Shown: positions 26,601 through 35,293, numbered from the stretch's first letter. The stretch is 64,000 nt of DNA from Mycobacterium sp. (GCA_003987775.1 RXJD01000010.1:62001-126000); one strand, 5' to 3'. The notes: generated from the sequence alone by a model not told the origin. Translations and numbers: made by a program.

Positions 26601-28181
26601 GGGGTGACACCGCACCTGGACGACGACTTCTTCGAACTGGGGCTGGACAGCATCGTCGCGATCGGCCTGGTGCACAAGGCCAGGCGGCGCGGGCTGCCGC
26701 TCAGCCCGCGAATGCTGTTCACCGCGCCGACGATTCGCGAGCTTGCCGCCGTCGTCGACACCGCGGACGAGGCCGAAGCGGCGCCCGCCGACGCCGACTA
26801 CGGTGAAGTGCCGCCGCTGCCGATCGTGTCCTGGGTGAACGAGCACGGCAACTACCGGCGGTTCACCAACACGGTTCTGCTGCGGCTGCCGACCGGGGTC
26901 GACCACGCCGCGATAGAGCAGTTGCTGCAACTCGTGCTCGATGGGCACGAATCGCTGCGGTCGATCCTGAGCGATACCCCCGACGGGCCCCGGCTTCTCA
27001 CCCGGGAACCCGGTGTGGTCCGCGCCGCCGACCTGCTCTCCCGGGTGCCATTGTCCGCGGCGACCGACGCGGCATCGGTGGTGAGAACGTCGGCCCGACG
27101 GGCGATCGAGGAGATCGATCCCCGCGCCGGCGAGATGATGCGCGCGGTGTGGTTCGACGGTGCGGATCGTCAGATGCTGCTGCTGACCATCCACCACCTG
27201 GTGGTGGACGTGGTGTCCTGGCACATTCTGCTCAGCGACATCTCGGAGGGCTGGCGATCGGTGCGCGTCGGTGCCACCCCGAAGGCGTTGCCGGAGTTCA
27301 CGTCCTACCGCCGGTGGTCGGAGTTGATGTGGGAGCGGGCGGCGGCGCCCGAGGTGATCGCCCAGCGCGAGTACTGGAGTGCGCAGCTGCGCCAGCCCGA
27401 TCCCGCCCTCGGTGAGCGCCACCCGGACCCGACCCGCGACACCTGGTCCACACTGCGCGTCACGACCGTGGTGGCACCGGTCGACGTCAGCGAGCGGCTG
27501 GTGATGACCCTCAACCGCGACGACCGGATGCGCGAAATCCTGTTGTGCGCCGTGACGGTTCTGCTGGCGAGCTGGCGACGCCTGCGGGCGCAGGATCCGG
27601 GGTCGGGAGCGCTCGTCGCCCTGGACAGCCATGGACGCGCCGATGCCCTGCTGGACACCGACACCACGAACACCGTCGGGTGGTTCACCTCGGCATTCCC
27701 CGTACGACTCGGAGTGGGTGCGGCCGCGGTCGACATCGAGCGGCTCGAGGCCGATCCCCAATCGGCCCGGCTGTTGCTCGACTCGGTGACCGCCTGCGTT
27801 GATGCCGTTCCGTATGACGGCCTGGACTACGGATTGCTTCGCTATGTCAACCGCGTCCCGGAGCTGCAACACGCGCTGGAACCGCAGGTGTTGTTCAACT
27901 ACCTGGGCCGCTTCGACCTCGGGGTGGTCACCGACGCACCGTGGACTCTGATCGACGGACACGAAATCGACGCGTTGCCAGTCGATCCCGAGCCCGACCT
28001 ACCGCTGCGTTTTGCCCTGAACATGAGTCTGCTGGTGCGCGGTAGCGCGGCCGGTCACGAGCTGGTCAACACCATCCTGTGGAGTGAGGCGCTGTTCGGA
28101 CCGGCAGATATCGACAGTCTGATCCAACTGTGGCAGCGCACCCTGGCCGCGCTTACTGCCGGACTGGAAGCCACGGCGTGA
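23658..28181 (+). CDS. mbtF: Mycobactin NRPS MbtF (C-A-PCP-E), terminal module
   Basis: The product has 1507 residues. It has a condensation domain with an intact HHILMDG near residue 142, an adenylation domain (IFTSGSTGEPKG near residue 603), a carrier domain (ELGLDSIVAI near residue 995), and a C-terminal epimerization-type domain (IHHLVVDVVSW near residue 1179, later EPQVLFNYLGRFD). It is expected to add the second hydroxylysine, which cyclises to the seven-membered lactam on release. There is no thioesterase. The GTG at 23658 follows a GGGGGG site and lies 10 nt after mbtE. Its stop overlaps the mbtB start (GTGA). Confidence 0.93.
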   Translation: MTTTSPPQIEDVLALSPLQEGLFALSRLAEDRLDIYTMQTVVDIDGPLDVELLRRSAAAMLVRHPNLRAAFWDRDVPRPVQIVPTHAELPWSERVATPAEFDAIARSERHRPFDLSRGPALRVLLLTVPGETRRRMIVTAHHILMDGWALGVFFTEMLAVYQAGGRPDALPAARPYRDYIAWLATQDRAAATSEWTTYLRGVSGPLMLADSTVAAGVPEKSDLRLRAQDTAALRDWAGRNGLTLNTAVLFAWAVVLSRLTDRRDVVFGTVVSGRPEQLSGVETMVGMFINTVPVVHTVAATVPVVEQCARLQRDSSVLRGIGYLSLSELQRAHGRGSLFDTLFVFENAPLQDAVRPVTTPDGARFAPVAGESLTHYPLTVVSHLIEDELIVVVEAIPDALPHLSGAQIGERLAAVLRQLPGIGDRTPDALDVLTVAERAGWESHAEVVRPPQGTVWEAFERQARATPEAVALTTGAGESYSYAELHAAAARLAGELGERGIGPESVVALVLPRSAQSIVAVFGVLGAGAAYLPVDVTLPVARVESMLRQAHPALAITDTGSVDLVAARLPTLIIDDPAVAEHISGRRAVAPAARRRPGDSAYVIFTSGSTGEPKGVIGTHTALLSYHADHRDRVYRPAMQRLGRPMRIAHAWSMSFDASWQPMVGLLDGHAIHLFDAEEMRDADRLVKAMAEYQIDMIDTTPSMLVQLRAAGLPDHHLAVLALGGEAINSVLWQQLCSLPAGAVYNCYGPTETTVEAVVAAVRDYPAPTIGTPNAGTRCYVLDSALRPVPHGVVGELYLSGNQLARGYAGQPAMTAARFVADPFRPGQRMYRTGDLVRRLPHGGLAYLGRGDTQVKIRGYRVEIAEIEGALRAQSGVHDAAVSVVRRAGGATLVGFVVWQDITGPPPAALRAALADRLPAYMVPARIVALPTLPVNANGKLDGHTLDELARDELAPVSGGAEAPSTDSERVLCELFAEQFNGVTPHLDDDFFELGLDSIVAIGLVHKARRRGLPLSPRMLFTAPTIRELAAVVDTADEAEAAPADADYGEVPPLPIVSWVNEHGNYRRFTNTVLLRLPTGVDHAAIEQLLQLVLDGHESLRSILSDTPDGPRLLTREPGVVRAADLLSRVPLSAATDAASVVRTSARRAIEEIDPRAGEMMRAVWFDGADRQMLLLTIHHLVVDVVSWHILLSDISEGWRSVRVGATPKALPEFTSYRRWSELMWERAAAPEVIAQREYWSAQLRQPDPALGERHPDPTRDTWSTLRVTTVVAPVDVSERLVMTLNRDDRMREILLCAVTVLLASWRRLRAQDPGSGALVALDSHGRADALLDTDTTNTVGWFTSAFPVRLGVGAAAVDIERLEADPQSARLLLDSVTACVDAVPYDGLDYGLLRYVNRVPELQHALEPQVLFNYLGRFDLGVVTDAPWTLIDGHEIDALPVDPEPDLPLRFALNMSLLVRGSAAGHELVNTILWSEALFGPADIDSLIQLWQRTLAALTAGLEATA

Positions 28182-31100
28182 CACAGGAAGGATCATCGAC
28201 GGTGTTCGGCGACGAGTGGATCAGCAGGGACGAGATCAAGGCCACTATCGCGGCCCAACTCGGCTGCTCCGCCGACGAAGTCGCCGATGACGACGATCTC
28301 ATCCAGCTGGGGCTGAACTCGATCCGCATGATGGCGATGGCCGGTGGCTGGCGCAAGCGCGGTGCCGGCGTGACCTTCGCCGAGTTGGCGGCGAACCCCA
28401 CGGTCGGCGCGTGGCACGCCCTGCTCAGCGGCGAACAGGCGGTGCCGGCCATGCCGCCGGTAGCGGAAGAACCCACGCTCGACGACGAGGCGCCGTTCCC
28501 CCTGGCTCCCATGCAGCACGCGTACTGGATCGGCCGATCCGACGAACAGGAACTGGGCGGAGTCGCGGCCCATCTGTATGTCGAGTTCGACGGCGGCGCC
28601 ATCGATGCGGTGCGGCTCGAACGCGCCGTCGCCGACCTCGTCACCTCCCATCCCATGCTGCGCACCCGATTCCTCCCGGACGGAACGCAGCAGACGTTGC
28701 CCCGGCCGGGTCGCCCGGTGTTCACCGTGGTGGATCTGCGGGGTCAGGAGCCGTCGACCGCCGATGCGGTGCTGGCGGAGATGCGGGATCGAAAAACCCA
28801 TCAGCGGTTGGCAATTGACGATGGTCAGGTCATCGACGTCACGTTGACCCGCTACGATCCGGATCGCAGCCGGTTGCACCTGGACGTCGATATGCTGGCC
28901 GGCGACGCGATGAGTTATCGCGTGCTGATCTCCGAACTGGCCGGACTGTACCGGGGGGAAACGCCGTCGGCTCCCGGTTACAGCTATCAGCGCTACCGCA
29001 TCGAGAACGAACAACGCCGAGTCAATGACGCGACGCGCGAACGGGACCGGCAGTGGTGGCAGCGGCGCCTGCCCGAGATGCCCGGAGCGCCCGAACTTCC
29101 CACCGCGCCGGCGGGCGACCGGGAAGCGCCGCACCGCACCGCGCGATACGACCACTGGCTGACGCCGGACGCCAAGAACCGGCTGATCTCCGGCGCACAC
29201 ACTCGCGGTGTCACCCCTGCCGTGGCCCTGGCGGCGGTTTTCGCCGACACCATCGGCGGGTGGTCGGCCCAGGACCGCTTCGTCCTCAACGTTCCGCTGT
29301 TTCACCGCGAAGCCGTGCACCCCGACATCGACCGGGTGATCGGTGATTTCACGTCGTCGATCATGCTCGAGGTAGACGTCAGCGAGAACATGTCGGTCGC
29401 CGACCGGGCCCGGGCGGTACAGCGCACCATGTACGAAAGTGGTTCGCACGCTTCATACTCCGGCTTGGAGGTGCTGCGTGATCTGGGCCGCCGGCGGGGC
29501 GAGCCGGTGTTGGCACCGGTGGTCTTCACCAGCGCGCTCGATCTCGGCGAACTGTTCGCGGACACCGTCATCCAGACATTCGGCGACCCGGTGTGGATCA
29601 TCTCGCAGGGCCCCCAGGTGTTGCTGGACGTCCAGATCACCGAACTGCGTGGCGGTTTGTTGATCAACTGGGACGTCCGGGAGTCCGCATTTCCGGCCGG
29701 CATGGTCGGCGCCATGTTCGCCAGGTTCATCGCAGCGGTCGGACGCCTGGCCGAGGGCGAGGCAGGCTGGGAGGCCGAGGCCGCAGTGCGGCTACCCTGC
29801 GCGCAGGCCACGGTGCGGGCGGCCGTCAACGCCACTGACGGTCCGGTCACCGGACGGTGTTTGCACCAGGGCTTTTTCGAGTACGCCGACGCTCACCCGG
29901 ACGACCCGGCCGTGGTGTGGGGGCTCGGCGAGGCGGCCGGCGCCTGGAGCTACGCGGAGTTGTCGCAGAGCTCGCGCGCGGTCGCCGGTGCGCTGCGCGC
30001 CTGCGGGGTGCGAGTCGGCGACGCCGTCGCGGTCCAGCTGCCCAAGGGGCGCGACCAGGTTCTGGCCGTGCTCGGCGTCCTGGCCGCCGGCGCGACCTAT
30101 GTGCCGATCGGCTACGAGCAACCGGACGCGAGGCGCGCCAAGATTCTGCAGAGCGCCGATGTCGTCGCGGCGCTGAGTGTTCCGGGTGGCGACTTCGGTG
30201 CGGGCATTGCGTGTGTCGATATCGATGCCGCACGACATCATCGGGAACCGTTGCCCGACATCGTGGTACCGGACCCCGAGGCGATCGCCTATGTGCTGTT
30301 CACCTCGGGATCGACCGGCGTCCCCAAAGGAGTCGAGGTTGCGCACCGCGCCGCGATGAACACCATCGACGCCCTCAACGAGTGGTTCGACGTCGGCCCG
30401 GGAGATCGGGCGCTGGGTGTCTCGGCCCTGGAGTTCGATCTGTCCGTCTACGACATCTTCGGCATGTTCTCCGCCGGCGGGGCTGTCGCGGTCGTCGACT
30501 CCGGGCAGCCGGGAGCCGCCGATATGTGGGTGGAAGTGATTCGCCGGCATCGGGTTTCGATCCTCAACTGCGTTCCCGGCATCCTGGACATGATCCTGGA
30601 GGCCGGCGGAAGCGGCCTCGGCGACTCGCTGCGGGCGGTGCTGCTCGGGGGAGACTGGGTAGGAGCCGAGCTGGCCCGCCGGTTGCGGAAGCTGGCTCCG
30701 GGCTGCCGGTTCGCCGGCCTCGGGGGGGCAACGGAGACGGCGATCCACAGCACCATCTGCGAGGTGCCGGGTGAACCGCCGGCTCACTGGTCCACGGTGC
30801 CGTTCGGTGTTCCGCTGCGCAACGTCCGCTGCCGGGTGGTCTCACCCTCCGGCCGCGACTGCCTGGACTGGGTTCCGGGTGAACTCTGGGTGGGCGGTGC
30901 GAACGTCGCGGCAGGCTATCGCCACGATCCGCGACGCACCGCGGAACGGTTCGTCGAGCACGACGGTATCCGCTGGTACAGGACGGGTGACCTGGCACGG
31001 TACTGGCCCGACGGAACCGTCGAGTTCCTCGGGCGCGCCGACCATCAGGTGCAGATCCGCGGCTACCGTGTCGAACTCGGCGAGGTGGAGAACGCGCTGC

Positions 31101-31693
31101 GTGGCGTCCCGGGCGTTCGCCATGCCGTGGCAGCTCTCGTCGGCGCCAACGCACCCATGCTGGTCGCGGCCGTGGCAGGAGGCGCGGAGGGTGAGATCGA
31201 CGGGGATGTCGCCGGCGCGGTCGCAGAGTTGTTGCCGAGCTACATGATTCCGGCCCGCATCGAAGTCCTCGAGCGGATTCCGCTGACGGCCAACGGCAAA
31301 CTGGACCGTCGCGCCGTCGTCGCGCTCCTGCAGCCGCAACCCACCGAACGTGACACCGCCCCGCGCACCGACCTGGAGGCCGCGCTGAGCGAGATCGTTG
31401 CCGAGGTACTGGGCCTGGACGGTCCGAAATCGGTTGGGGTGCAAGATGACTTCTTCGCACTGGGGGGCGATTCGGTGCTGGCGACCACCGTCATCGCCCG
31501 CGTACGAGAGTGGCTGGACGTCGATCACGCGGTGGTGACCGACCTGTTCGCCACCCGCACCGTCGCAGGATTCGCCGCCCGGCTGGACAGCCGCGAAGCC
31601 GCCCGTGGCACGCCGCAACGACTGGCCCTCATCGCCCGCCACTACCTCGACATCGCGGCGCTCACCGACGAGGAGGTCTTGGCGCAGGACTAG
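28178..31693 (+). CDS. mbtB: NRPS MbtB (ArCP-Cy-A-PCP), forms the aryl-azoline; no thioesterase
   Basis: The product has 1171 residues. It has an aryl carrier domain (GLNSIRMM, Ser near 48), a heterocyclization domain (PLAPMQHAYWIG near 108; DMLAGDAMS, a DxxxxDxxS motif, near 238), an adenylation domain (LFTSGSTGVPKG near 705), and a carrier domain (ALGGDSVLAT near 1092). It joins salicylate to an amino acid and cyclises it. The specificity residues read D754, L755, Y758, N797, L822, G824, L848, I856, closest to the classical cysteine code DLYNLSLI. M. tuberculosis MbtB, as I recall, reads differently and has a fused thioesterase that is absent here. The GTG at 28178 overlaps the mbtF stop; GTG at 28202 is an alternative. 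The gene converges on the SagB-type gene with a 4-bp overlap. Confidence 0.92.
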   Translation: MTQEGSSTVFGDEWISRDEIKATIAAQLGCSADEVADDDDLIQLGLNSIRMMAMAGGWRKRGAGVTFAELAANPTVGAWHALLSGEQAVPAMPPVAEEPTLDDEAPFPLAPMQHAYWIGRSDEQELGGVAAHLYVEFDGGAIDAVRLERAVADLVTSHPMLRTRFLPDGTQQTLPRPGRPVFTVVDLRGQEPSTADAVLAEMRDRKTHQRLAIDDGQVIDVTLTRYDPDRSRLHLDVDMLAGDAMSYRVLISELAGLYRGETPSAPGYSYQRYRIENEQRRVNDATRERDRQWWQRRLPEMPGAPELPTAPAGDREAPHRTARYDHWLTPDAKNRLISGAHTRGVTPAVALAAVFADTIGGWSAQDRFVLNVPLFHREAVHPDIDRVIGDFTSSIMLEVDVSENMSVADRARAVQRTMYESGSHASYSGLEVLRDLGRRRGEPVLAPVVFTSALDLGELFADTVIQTFGDPVWIISQGPQVLLDVQITELRGGLLINWDVRESAFPAGMVGAMFARFIAAVGRLAEGEAGWEAEAAVRLPCAQATVRAAVNATDGPVTGRCLHQGFFEYADAHPDDPAVVWGLGEAAGAWSYAELSQSSRAVAGALRACGVRVGDAVAVQLPKGRDQVLAVLGVLAAGATYVPIGYEQPDARRAKILQSADVVAALSVPGGDFGAGIACVDIDAARHHREPLPDIVVPDPEAIAYVLFTSGSTGVPKGVEVAHRAAMNTIDALNEWFDVGPGDRALGVSALEFDLSVYDIFGMFSAGGAVAVVDSGQPGAADMWVEVIRRHRVSILNCVPGILDMILEAGGSGLGDSLRAVLLGGDWVGAELARRLRKLAPGCRFAGLGGATETAIHSTICEVPGEPPAHWSTVPFGVPLRNVRCRVVSPSGRDCLDWVPGELWVGGANVAAGYRHDPRRTAERFVEHDGIRWYRTGDLARYWPDGTVEFLGRADHQVQIRGYRVELGEVENALRGVPGVRHAVAALVGANAPMLVAAVAGGAEGEIDGDVAGAVAELLPSYMIPARIEVLERIPLTANGKLDRRAVVALLQPQPTERDTAPRTDLEAALSEIVAEVLGLDGPKSVGVQDDFFALGGDSVLATTVIARVREWLDVDHAVVTDLFATRTVAGFAARLDSREAARGTPQRLALIARHYLDIAALTDEEVLAQD

Positions 31694-33069
31694 GGAATTC
31701 GGGAGCCGACGATGATGCTGCCGACACTGCACTCCTGACGCTCGTCGACTCCGGTGGCTGCGGTGAAAGCCGCGGTGTCGGAGAACCCCTGCGCGCATAC
31801 CCCGAGCCCCATGGCGGTCGCCGCCAGATAGATCGTCTGCATCAGCACGCCGACGTTCTTGAGGATGGTGGCGTAGGCGATCTGCTCGTAGGTCCACATC
31901 AGCCGGCCGCCGCGGGCCGCGATGACCAGCAGCACCTGCGGTTCCGCGCCACCGGACAGCGTCGCCGCCGCCGGCCTGATCAGCTGGGAAGTGGCCGGCG
32001 CATCAGCCGCGGCGACCCGGTGCAGCGCGTGGTCGAACGAATCATAGTGATACACACCAGGTTCCAGTCCGGCGACACTGCGCACCACCGGATAGACCTC
32101 GAGTTCATAGAGCCCCCCGCCGGAGGGATACGGCCGGGACAACAATTCTTCGCCCGCGTCCACCGCCTGGGTCGCGCGCGTCCGTGCGGTGCGATAGAGC
32201 AGCTCGCCCAGCTGCGCGGCGGTGATCGGTCGCTCGTCGTCGAAAGTCCTTGTGGTGACCCGGTCTTCGATCACCGCTGCCAGCGGTGGGTCCTGCGAGC
32301 GTCGGGCGGCAAGGTCGGGAACCGGCAGTGCGACCGGTTCGCCCGGATAGGCCCGTCGGCGCCCCGGCGGTTGCGCGAACCGCCCTTTCGCCCATTTCGT
32401 CGGGCCGAAGTCGTCCCAGGTGAGCGTGCGCTGCCCCAGCGTGCTGCGACGGTGAAACCACAAATCCGGTGCGGACCAGCTCAGCGCCTCGAAAGAGGAG
32501 TTCTCCTGCTCAGGGCCTACCAGCACGCCGGCCCAGCGCAGGTCGTCGACGAACTGTGCGGCGACCGTCGCCGGCAGATCGGGACAATCCGAGGCGCGCC
32601 CGCCGAGCAGCGGGAGCAATCGCGGCTGGTGGATGCGAACATCACACCAGCCCAGCGGGTTCTCCAGCACCAAGCTGTCCGAATCACTGTGCAGCACCGA
32701 AAATTTGGACATGATCGAGCCATCCGGCATCGGAGCCGGCCGCGCCGGAGGCTGGCCGAACGGAACTATCGAGTAGAGATCCGTCCCCTCGTCGCACACC
32801 GTGACGGTCAGGTAGCCGCGGGTGGCAAGGTGGTCGATCAGCGCTTCGATGCCGCGGGTGTCGGCCGGCGCCGCGCCCTCGGCCAGCTCGGTCACCGACC
32901 CCGGTCCGGCGTTCAGGTATTTCAGCGCCTTCGTCTGCTGGGGGGTCAACCGTGCCAGCTTTTCGCTGTGCGGGGGCTTGAGCAGGACCGCTCCGGCACC
33001 GGTCGTCAGACACGTGACGCCGGACCGAAACGCGAATCTGGTGTGCCCCGGGTACCTGCTGGCGAACAT
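31690..33069 (-). CDS. SagB-type azoline (thiazoline/oxazoline) dehydrogenase
   Basis: The product has about 459 residues. The C-terminal half is a flavin nitroreductase-fold SagB/ThcOx domain: RVTTRTFDDERPIT with AQLGELLYRTAR near 265, PYPSGGGLYELEVYPV, GVYHYDSFDHALHRV, and a late helix ILKNVGVLMQTIYLAATAMGLG. The N-terminal half looks like the winged-helix region seen in other SagB proteins. Such FMN enzymes oxidise azolines to azoles in peptides and some NRPS products. The ATG at 33069 follows GAGGGG; an in-frame ATG at 33087 is weaker. It converges on mbtB, the azoline-forming NRPS, with a 4-bp stop overlap. A role in oxidising the siderophore ring is inferred from position. Confidence 0.85.
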   Translation of the reverse strand: MFASRYPGHTRFAFRSGVTCLTTGAGAVLLKPPHSEKLARLTPQQTKALKYLNAGPGSVTELAEGAAPADTRGIEALIDHLATRGYLTVTVCDEGTDLYSIVPFGQPPARPAPMPDGSIMSKFSVLHSDSDSLVLENPLGWCDVRIHQPRLLPLLGGRASDCPDLPATVAAQFVDDLRWAGVLVGPEQENSSFEALSWSAPDLWFHRRSTLGQRTLTWDDFGPTKWAKGRFAQPPGRRRAYPGEPVALPVPDLAARRSQDPPLAAVIEDRVTTRTFDDERPITAAQLGELLYRTARTRATQAVDAGEELLSRPYPSGGGLYELEVYPVVRSVAGLEPGVYHYDSFDHALHRVAAADAPATSQLIRPAAATLSGGAEPQVLLVIAARGGRLMWTYEQIAYATILKNVGVLMQTIYLAATAMGLGVCAQGFSDTAAFTAATGVDERQECSVGSIIVGSRIP

Positions 33070-33259
33070 TCGGCCCCTCGGATTCATAGCTTGCGCACAG
33101 CCACGTCACAGCCGGTGCAATCGGGTCCGCGGCAGCGTGGACGTAACATAAACAAGCTACCAAACGAAACATCAGTCACAAGATGCGCAAATACACCACA
33201 CGCGAGCGGTTCGGCACAGCGAGGTCCGCACGCTCCGCGCGAATTCGAGGGGGATCCGC

Positions 33260-33760
33260 ATGACCATCAAGTCACTGGCAGTCGGTGCCGCAGCCGTAGC
33301 TGCAATCGGCGCCGCAGCCGCCGGGGTGACGTCGATCACCAGCCCCGCCGCATACCAGGTGCAGCCCGTCGTTTTCGGTGCGCCGCTGCCGCAGGACCCG
33401 GCACCGGCGCCGGCCGGCCTGCCCACCTCGGCGCAGCTGACCGGCATCCTCACCAGCCTTGCCGACCCCAACGTGCCGTTCGCGAACAAGAGTGATCTGG
33501 TCGAGGGCGGTATCGGCGGCACCGAGGCGCACATCGCCGACCACGAGCTGAAGAAGGCCGCGAAGAACGGCGACCTGCCGTTGTCGTTCAGCGTGGCGAA
33601 CATCCAGCCGGCCGCCCCCAACTCGGCCACCGCCGACGTGGCCGTCTCGGGTCCGAAGCTGTCGCCGCCAATCACCCAGAGCGTGACGTTCGTCAACCAG
33701 GGCAGCTGGGTGCTGTCGCGCAGTTCCGCGATGGAGCTGTTGCAGGCCGCCTCGCGCTGA
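33260..33760 (+). CDS. cfp2: Low-molecular-weight secreted antigen MTB12 family
   Basis: The product has 166 residues: a Sec signal peptide ([20 protein letters not shown], cleavage near residue 30), a Pro/Ala-rich start to the mature protein, and a cystatin/NTF2-like domain ending [18 protein letters not shown]. It matches MTB12/CFP2 (Rv2376c), a major culture-filtrate antigen. The ATG at 33260 has GAGGGGG upstream. In M. tuberculosis it also sits between the mbt genes and Rv2375-hrcA, so this marks the conserved boundary of the siderophore island. Confidence 0.92.
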   Translation: MTIKSLAVGAAAVAAIGAAAAGVTSITSPAAYQVQPVVFGAPLPQDPAPAPAGLPTSAQLTGILTSLADPNVPFANKSDLVEGGIGGTEAHIADHELKKAAKNGDLPLSFSVANIQPAAPNSATADVAVSGPKLSPPITQSVTFVNQGSWVLSRSSAMELLQAASR

Positions 33761-33769
33761 CCCGCTCGG

Positions 33770-34633
33770 CTATCGATCGAGCCTGGCCAGGCGCTGCGGA
33801 TCGGCCAGCACGTCGATCGCGGCGATGCGGTGCCCGCGAACCACGAAGCCCATCAGCGCGACTGGCCGGCCCGCGATCACGATGACCGCGCCGGCGGCCC
33901 CGTTGACGGTCGCGGCGCGCACCTCCCGCTCCGGCCCGGCATAACCGTGAGCCAGCTCGGCCACCCGGGCTGCGCCCTGTGCGCGGAAACCGGGGGCAGC
34001 GGCACCGAAATCGCCTCGCAGCACCACATCGGGGTGCAGCACCGCCACCAGGCGGTCGAAGTCGCCGCTGCGGCCGGCGGCGAAGAACGCGGCGACCACA
34101 TCCCGCTGTGCGGCGAGGTCACCGTCGGGATCGGGCCTGGCCTCCTGAATCCGCCGCCGCGCGCGGCTGGCCAGTTTGCGCGTCGCCTCCGGCGATCGGT
34201 CGACGATCGGTGCGATCTGGTCGAAGGGGACCGCGAACGCGTCGTGCAGCACGAATGCCAGACGCTCATCCGGCTGCAGCGTGTCCAGCACCACGAACAG
34301 CGCCATGCCCACCGCGTCGGCCAGCATCGCCCGGTGTTCGGGGTCTGTTTCACCCGGTGCGTCAACCAGCGGATCCGGCAGCCGCGCCTGCAGCTCCTCG
34401 CCACCACGGGCTCGGCGGGTCCGCAGGATGTTCAGGCAGATCCGCGCGACCACCGTGGTGAGCCAAGCGTCCAGGTTCGCAATGCCCTCGGCCGCGCTGG
34501 TGCTCAGTCGCAGCCAGGCCTCCTGAACGGCGTCCTCGGCGTCGTCGACCGAACCCAGCATCCGGTAGGCGATCGCACCCAACTGTGGCCTGGCGTTCTC
34601 GAATCGCTCGGCCAGCGCCGCGGCATCAACCAT
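33770..34633 (-). CDS. ECF41-like RNA polymerase sigma factor with C-terminal SnoaL-like domain
   Basis: The product has 287 residues. It has region 2 (AYRMLGSVDDAEDAVQEAWL), an LPDPLV linker like the WLPEPLV of ECF41 factors, region 4 (DQIAPIVDRSPEATRKLASR), and a C-terminal SnoaL/NTF2-like domain (residues 180-287) ending ADPQRLARL. In ECF41 factors the extension replaces an anti-sigma factor. The ATG at 34633 fits the family; the gene overlaps the upstream AhpD-like gene by 8 bp. ECF41 factors usually control exactly such a neighbour. SigJ-type paralogy is possible. It interrupts the conserved cfp2-Rv2375 order. Confidence 0.88.
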   Translation of the reverse strand: MVDAAALAERFENARPQLGAIAYRMLGSVDDAEDAVQEAWLRLSTSAAEGIANLDAWLTTVVARICLNILRTRRARGGEELQARLPDPLVDAPGETDPEHRAMLADAVGMALFVVLDTLQPDERLAFVLHDAFAVPFDQIAPIVDRSPEATRKLASRARRRIQEARPDPDGDLAAQRDVVAAFFAAGRSGDFDRLVAVLHPDVVLRGDFGAAAPGFRAQGAARVAELAHGYAGPEREVRAATVNGAAGAVIVIAGRPVALMGFVVRGHRIAAIDVLADPQRLARLDR

Positions 34634-35225
34634 GGCCGGTGTCGGGCAGCGCGCAGACCATGCCGTCGGACAGACCCGACGACCCGATCCCCAGCGCCAG
34701 GTTGAACCGCGCACGCAGGTTGCCCAGGGTCGCGACGTGGGTGAGCGCCACCAGCTGGGCGGTGTCGAAGTGCGCGCGCAATGCGTCGAAGAGCTCGTCG
34801 CTCACCTCGACCGGCGTCCGCGTGATGGTCGCGGCGTAGTCCAGAATCAGTTTCTCGACCTCCGAGAAACACGAAGCGTCGCGATGGTGCGAGAGCGCCA
34901 ACAGCTCCTCGTCGGTGAATCCCAGCCCCCGCGCGATCTGCGAGCCGAGGTCGATGCAGAACTCACAATGCGCCGTCGTCGCCGACTTCAATTCGGCCAG
35001 GGCGCGCTGGCGCGGACTCAGGAGGTCCAGTTTCGCCTCGGCCTGCTCCAGTCGCCCGTAGGCCCGCAGCAGGTGAGGGATGTGCGCATACATCCGCAGC
35101 GGTTCCAGCATCGCGGCGGTCTCGCGTCCGGTCATCTGCTTGAACCGCCGCCTGGTGAAGTAGAAGGCGATCCGGGCGCCCAGTCCGGCGTCGCGGTCGC
35201 TGACTCCGGCGAGTCGAGGTTTCAT
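34626..35225 (-). CDS. Carboxymuconolactone decarboxylase/AhpD-like protein
   Basis: The product has 199 residues. The CMD core holds the redox motif HCEFCIDLG near residue 89 and the downstream helix LGFTDEELLAL. AhpD-like proteins use this Cys pair in peroxide defence. The ATG at 35225 has GGGAGG at 6-nt spacing. Its stop lies inside the start of the sigma factor gene, giving the typical ECF41-CMD operon in which the CMD gene is the main target. A promoter recognised by the sigma factor should lie between 35226 and 35293. Confidence 0.87.
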   Translation of the reverse strand: MKPRLAGVSDRDAGLGARIAFYFTRRRFKQMTGRETAAMLEPLRMYAHIPHLLRAYGRLEQAEAKLDLLSPRQRALAELKSATTAHCEFCIDLGSQIARGLGFTDEELLALSHHRDASCFSEVEKLILDYAATITRTPVEVSDELFDALRAHFDTAQLVALTHVATLGNLRARFNLALGIGSSGLSDGMVCALPDTGHG

Positions 35226-35293
35226 GGCGTGCCTCCCGTATGTCGTCCAGTCCCTTACTAGATCGACACCTCGGCGCACGGAAACGTGACCGG

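Noticed and set aside
33144..33151. TAACATAA half-site upstream of the SagB-type gene, like the right half of the mbt iron boxes
   Set aside because: Only half of the palindrome is present; the other arm does not match the IdeR consensus, so I do not call a box here.
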